Source of the DNA: Sphingomonadales bacterium
GTDB lineage: Bacteria; Pseudomonadota; Alphaproteobacteria; Sphingomonadales; Emcibacteraceae
Assembly: GCA_011051815.1 (NCBI GenBank)
Contig: DRKK01000336.1
Location: 1-9,595 of the forward strand
Length of the DNA stretch: 9,595 nucleotides
Direction: 5' to 3'
Below are positions 6,245-9,595 of the stretch, in pieces (within the stretch, counting starts at the first letter, position 1; each line of letters begins with the position of its first letter). A program made the translations under genes and the position numbers. The notes under the pieces are model-generated. The model was given only the letters and a program-made list of their open reading frames with translations, did no database searches and was not told the origin of the DNA.

Positions 6245-7781
6245 CAAACAGGGACGTCAAACGGACGTCAGCACCGCCGCCGAACTTGGTCAAAACAGCT
6301 TTACCACCCACAGCGGCAATCGCGGACTGGAACAGGATGAATTGCTGATTTATGAAATTGGCGATACGGTGCGCACTGGCGTTGATCTGGAAGATATTCC
6401 GGAAGTCAAAGAGCGCCTGGGCGGTGTCACCCGCGACAATGAGATCGGCCTGGCCGGCTTGAGTGAGCCGGAAGCCATGCGCCATTACACCCGCCTGAGC
6501 CGGATGAATTACGCCATTGATATGGGGCTGTATCCGCTGGGCTCCTGTACCATGAAGCATAACCCGCGCATTAATGAGAAAGTCGCCCGCCTGCCCGGCC
6601 TTGGGGATATTCATCCCCTGCAACCTGTCTCAACCGTACAGGGCGCGCTGGACCTGATGGACACGCTTGCCCATTGGCTAAAAACCCTGACCGGGATGCC
6701 AGCGGTCGCCATGTCGCCCAAGGCGGGTGCCCACGGCGAGCTATGCGGCCTGATGACCATCCGGGCGGCATTGGACAAGCGCGGGGAGGATCGCTCCATC
6801 GTGCTGGCCCCGGAATCCGCCCATGGCACCAACCCGGCCACGGCAACCCTGTGCGGCTATAAAGTCAAGGCCATTCCGGCCACCGATGACGGGCGCGTTG
6901 ACTTACAGGCCCTGAAAGATGCCCTCGGGCCTGATGTTGCGGCCATCATGCTGACCAACCCCAATACTTGCGGCCTTTTTGAGCGCGACATTATCGAAAT
7001 CGCTGAGGCGGTTCATGACGCAGGTGGTTATTTCTATTGTGACGGCGCCAATTTCAACGCCATTGTCGGCAAGGTACGCCCCGGCGACCTCGGCGTGGAC
7101 GCCATGCATATCAACCTGCATAAAACCTTTTCCACCCCCCACGGCGGCGGAGGGCCGGGTGCGGGTCCGGTGGTGCTATCCGAAGCCCTCGCCCCCTTTG
7201 CCCCGGTGCCCTATGTCATCGCAGGCGCGGAAGAATTTGACCTTATCGAACATGTGGAAGGCGGCAGTGACAGCTTTGGCCGCATGACCGCCTTTCACGG
7301 CCAGATGGGCATGAATATCCGGGCTTTGGCCTTTATGATGTCTCACGGGTCAGACGGCCTTGCCCGGGTGGCCGAGGACAGCGTGCTAAACGCCAATTAC
7401 GTCATGGCGTCATTGGCCGATGTGATGACGGTAAGCTTTAAAGGCCCCTGTATGCATGAATGTCTGTTTGATGACCGTTTCCTTGCCGGCACCGGGGTCG
7501 CCACACTGGATTTTGCCAAGGCCATGATTGATGAAGGCTATCACCCCATGACCATGTATTTCCCGCTGGTGGTGCATGGTGCCATGCTCATTGAACCCAC
7601 AGAAAGCGAAAGCAAACAGTCGGTTGACCAGTTTATCGGCTCTCTCCGCCATCTGGTGGCAGAGGCCAAGGCCGGAAATACGGACCTGTTCAGCGGCGCG
7701 CCTTACCTCGCGCCCCTGCGGCGGTTAGATGAGACTTTAGCTGCACGCAAACCTGTGTTACGGTGGCAAAAAACCGAGTAG
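6237..7781 (+). CDS. gcvPB: Glycine dehydrogenase (decarboxylating) subunit 2, GcvPB
   Basis: This is the PLP-binding subunit of the split P protein, partner of GcvPA. From the ATG at 6237 it has 514 residues. The PLP lysine is K296 in HINLHKTFSTPHGGGGPGAG, and the cofactor-ring aspartate is D269 in CDGANFNA. Other signature blocks are YPLGSCTMKHNPRINE (99-114), MSPKAGAHGELCG (159-171), PESAHGTNPATA (192-203), MLTNPNTCGLFE (238-249) and the late FPLVVHGAMLIEPTESES. The start has a strong AAGGAG (6224-6229) 7 bases upstream, inside the end of gcvPA, and the genes overlap by 8 bases; this is consistent with coupled, roughly equimolar synthesis of the two subunits. The frame extends upstream of 6237 but without family similarity. 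It is followed after 11 bases by a serine hydrolase gene. Confidence 0.97.
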   Translation: MLNKQGRQTDVSTAAELGQNSFTTHSGNRGLEQDELLIYEIGDTVRTGVDLEDIPEVKERLGGVTRDNEIGLAGLSEPEAMRHYTRLSRMNYAIDMGLYPLGSCTMKHNPRINEKVARLPGLGDIHPLQPVSTVQGALDLMDTLAHWLKTLTGMPAVAMSPKAGAHGELCGLMTIRAALDKRGEDRSIVLAPESAHGTNPATATLCGYKVKAIPATDDGRVDLQALKDALGPDVAAIMLTNPNTCGLFERDIIEIAEAVHDAGGYFYCDGANFNAIVGKVRPGDLGVDAMHINLHKTFSTPHGGGGPGAGPVVLSEALAPFAPVPYVIAGAEEFDLIEHVEGGSDSFGRMTAFHGQMGMNIRALAFMMSHGSDGLARVAEDSVLNANYVMASLADVMTVSFKGPCMHECLFDDRFLAGTGVATLDFAKAMIDEGYHPMTMYFPLVVHGAMLIEPTESESKQSVDQFIGSLRHLVAEAKAGNTDLFSGAPYLAPLRRLDETLAARKPVLRWQKTE

Positions 7782-7792
7782 GGAAAACCGTT

Positions 7793-9031
7793 ATGAGTAG
7801 ATTTTTGAGACTTACCGGGGCAACATTATTTTTTATCGTTGTCGCCTTTGGCATCTTCGTTGCGTTCAACCATGAAAAAGCCTCGCGTCTTTATGCGACC
7901 ATAACCCTGTTTGATGCCGATAAGATCGTTCATAACTTCTCCCATATGGATGAAGCCTTTCTGACCAAAACAGTTAAACATTCCGGGCCCATATTTGAAT
8001 TTGGTCATAAGCCGGGAACCCTGCCGGACAGTTTCCCCTTCAAGGGCCAGAATGTGGATACGGATGAGTTCCTGAAACGGCGGGCAACCACAGCGCTTGT
8101 GGTCATCAAGGATGACAATATTCTGTTTGAAAAATATTATCTGGCAACCCCGGATACGGACCTGCGCATTTCATGGTCCATGGCCAAATCCTTTACCGTG
8201 GCCCTGTTCGGCATTTATGAGGAGAAAGGCCTGATTGATATTGATCAGCCGGTGGAAAAATATCTGCCCGAAATGAAAGGCAGCGGCTATGAAGGGGTGC
8301 CGGTACGGGCGGTTCTGGCCATGTCATCAGGGGTATTGTGGAATGAAGATTACGGCGATTTCTATTCAGACATCAACCGCATGGGCCGCATTTTGGCCAT
8401 TGGCGGGTCGCTGGATGAATTCACCACCACCCTGAGCCGGGAAAAAGACTATGGCAAGGAATTCCATTATGTGTCCATGGACACCCATGTCATTTCCATG
8501 ATTGTACGCCGGGTTACGGGCAAAAGCCTGACCGAACTGGCGGAAGAACATATCTGGTCTAATATCGGCATGGAAAATGATGCCAAATGGATCACGGATT
8601 CCGTGGGCACCGCCTTTGCCCTTGGCGGTCTTAATATGAGAAGCCGTGATTACGCCCGCTTTGGCCGGTTGTATCTGAACAACGGTAACTGGAACGGCAA
8701 ACAAATCATCCCCGAAGCATGGGTCAAAGTCTCCACCTCACCGTCATATGACCACAATAAACCGGGTCCGGATAAATTCGGCTATGGCTTTCAATGGTGG
8801 ATTGCTCCCGATGCCCGGCCCGGCGAATTTCTGGCCGTGGGCATTTACGGCCAGTTCATATATATCAACCAGCCGGAACATATGGTCATCGTCAAAAATG
8901 CCGCCGACCTGAAATTTATGGATAAGTCACCGCCGGAAAAATACGCCGACGTCCCTTTTTATGATTCAAAACACGAAGCAGTATCCTTCTTCCGCGCGAT
9001 TACCGACAGTTTACATAAAAACCCTGAATAA
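7793..9031 (+). CDS. Membrane-anchored serine hydrolase, beta-lactamase/NylB-like family
   Basis: A 412-residue protein of the serine beta-lactamase-like superfamily (COG1680; class C beta-lactamases, esterases, 6-aminohexanoate-dimer hydrolases). A hydrophobic segment at about 9-25 with no lipobox or clear cleavage site suggests an N-terminal membrane anchor with the catalytic domain outside the cytoplasm. The nucleophile motif SxxK is S129-M-A-K132. The second motif YxS is Y226-V-S228 (FHYVSMD). LNMRSRDYARFGRLYLNNG (about 280-298) and FGYGFQWW are typical of the esterase/NylB-like branch, and GIYGQ (350-354) stands where the third motif (KTG or HxG) is expected. The ATG at 7793 has AGGGA 8 bases upstream. 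It lies 11 bases after gcvPB with no visible terminator, so it is probably cotranscribed with the gcv genes. The substrate cannot be told: peptide, amide or ester hydrolysis are all possible, and antibiotic resistance is not implied. Confidence 0.88.
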   Translation: MSRFLRLTGATLFFIVVAFGIFVAFNHEKASRLYATITLFDADKIVHNFSHMDEAFLTKTVKHSGPIFEFGHKPGTLPDSFPFKGQNVDTDEFLKRRATTALVVIKDDNILFEKYYLATPDTDLRISWSMAKSFTVALFGIYEEKGLIDIDQPVEKYLPEMKGSGYEGVPVRAVLAMSSGVLWNEDYGDFYSDINRMGRILAIGGSLDEFTTTLSREKDYGKEFHYVSMDTHVISMIVRRVTGKSLTELAEEHIWSNIGMENDAKWITDSVGTAFALGGLNMRSRDYARFGRLYLNNGNWNGKQIIPEAWVKVSTSPSYDHNKPGPDKFGYGFQWWIAPDARPGEFLAVGIYGQFIYINQPEHMVIVKNAADLKFMDKSPPEKYADVPFYDSKHEAVSFFRAITDSLHKNPE

Positions 9032-9049
9032 CTTCAGTCACAATGTATA

Positions 9050-9595
9050 TCAGCGACGCTTACGCAAAACCCCTAGTCCCAATAAGCCAAAAACCAACAA
9101 GGCCAAAGGGGCTGGTTCCGGCACATCAGCCGTTGACTTTGCAAAAACCTGAACCTCTGCCAGATGGAGATAATCCGCGTCATTAAGCTGAATTCTGACA
9201 ATTTGTCCGCTCATATTTACATTTGATAATGTGTAACTGGGTGCAGGCCCCAAATTCTGATTATAAATGTCAATAACAGAGCCATCCAACAGAATAGAAA
9301 AATTATTCAACCGATTTTGAACAGCATCCGTACGATTCCAGACCACTATTGAATCGATATTTATTATTTGTCCCAGATCAACTTGCCACCAAGCCTGAAA
9401 TTGAAAATTTGTATGATTAAGTGAATTAAGAGCCGGGTCGCCACTAAACTGCCACATCCCGTTTGTATTGCCATCAATTGCGTGACTGGCCACAGATCTT
9501 GCCGGGTCGCCTGCCCATGTGGAAGATTGTGATGCTGTCCCACCAGATGCTACGTTAACCAAAGGCATCGCCACAGCAGAAACAACATAAAACAA
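9050..9595 (-). CDS. PEP-CTERM-anchored F-type (fucolectin/F5-8C) lectin domain protein, 5' end outside window
   Basis: The frame is open to the window edge. The first visible residues (FYVVSAVAMPLVN) look like the end of a signal peptide, so the true start is probably beyond 9595; the TTG at the edge is not convincing. The visible 181 residues hold a discoidin-like jelly-roll, starting VNVASGGTASQSSTWAGDPARSV and closing LHLAEVQVFAKS (about 144-154). H61, R88, D90 and R95 form exactly HX26RXDX4R, the fucose-binding motif of F-type lectins. The tail VPEPAPLALLVFGLLGLGVLRKRR (158-181) is a PEP-CTERM signal: PEP, hydrophobic segment, basic end. Such proteins are processed by exosortase and exported. 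The gene is more AT-rich than the rest (9301-9420 has 41 G+C of 120), which hints at transfer. It converges on the serine hydrolase gene with only 18 bases between stops. Confidence 0.85.
   Translation of the reverse strand: MFYVVSAVAMPLVNVASGGTASQSSTWAGDPARSVASHAIDGNTNGMWQFSGDPALNSLNHTNFQFQAWWQVDLGQIINIDSIVVWNRTDAVQNRLNNFSILLDGSVIDIYNQNLGPAPSYTLSNVNMSGQIVRIQLNDADYLHLAEVQVFAKSTADVPEPAPLALLVFGLLGLGVLRKRR

Noticed and set aside
7793..9031. Calling the serine hydrolase an antibiotic-resistance beta-lactamase
   Set aside because: SxxK and YxS are shared by esterases and amide hydrolases, the canonical KTG is not seen, and the setting is a core metabolic operon.
9024..9037. CTGAA-TAAC-TTCAG hairpin as a terminator between the convergent genes
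   Set aside because: Five base pairs with weak composition and no T-run on either side; too weak to call.
9030..9160. Small plus-strand frame over the 3' end of the lectin gene
   Set aside because: It overlaps the end of the hydrolase gene and the PEP-CTERM coding sequence in the opposite sense, with no family resemblance.

Overview
The window looks like chromosomal DNA of an alphaproteobacterium. The support is a start of a ThrB-type (APH-fold) homoserine kinase directly downstream of ispH, the split glycine decarboxylase order gcvT-gcvH-gcvPA-gcvPB, and moderately GC-rich coding sequence. A PEP-CTERM protein at the right edge suggests an environmental, exopolysaccharide-making lineage. I cannot name a genus from sequence alone.

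Left block (1-2940, minus strand): sppA (membrane signal-peptide peptidase), ispH (last step of the MEP isoprenoid pathway) and the first 41 codons of thrB (homoserine kinase) run in one direction with gaps of only 6 and 2 bases, so they probably share one transcript. The start of sppA is best placed at 2940. Just upstream lies a candidate promoter whose -10 element sits in the loop of a 7-bp inverted repeat.

Centre (2941-3372): a divergent regulatory region. A good sigma-70-type promoter (TTGACT-16-TATGAT) leads into a tandem glycine riboswitch (two aptamers, about 3087-3327). The 3' strand of the second aptamer's P1 can alternatively pair with a copy of its partner that overlaps the gcvT Shine-Dalgarno sequence. 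That gives a simple model for translational ON control by glycine.

Right block (3373-9031, plus strand): gcvT, gcvH, gcvPA and gcvPB encode the T, H and two-subunit P proteins of the glycine cleavage system. H carries the lipoyl arm, PA/PB decarboxylate glycine onto it, and T transfers the methylene group to tetrahydrofolate. The L protein (dihydrolipoamide dehydrogenase) is not here. Eleven bases after gcvPB comes a membrane-anchored serine hydrolase of the beta-lactamase/NylB-like family, apparently the last gene of the same operon.

Right edge (9050-9595, minus strand, convergent): a partial gene, visibly more AT-rich, for a secreted F-type (fucolectin) domain protein. It has an exact HX26RXDX4R sugar-binding motif and a C-terminal PEP-CTERM sorting signal. 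No tRNA, rRNA, IS element or CRISPR array is visible.
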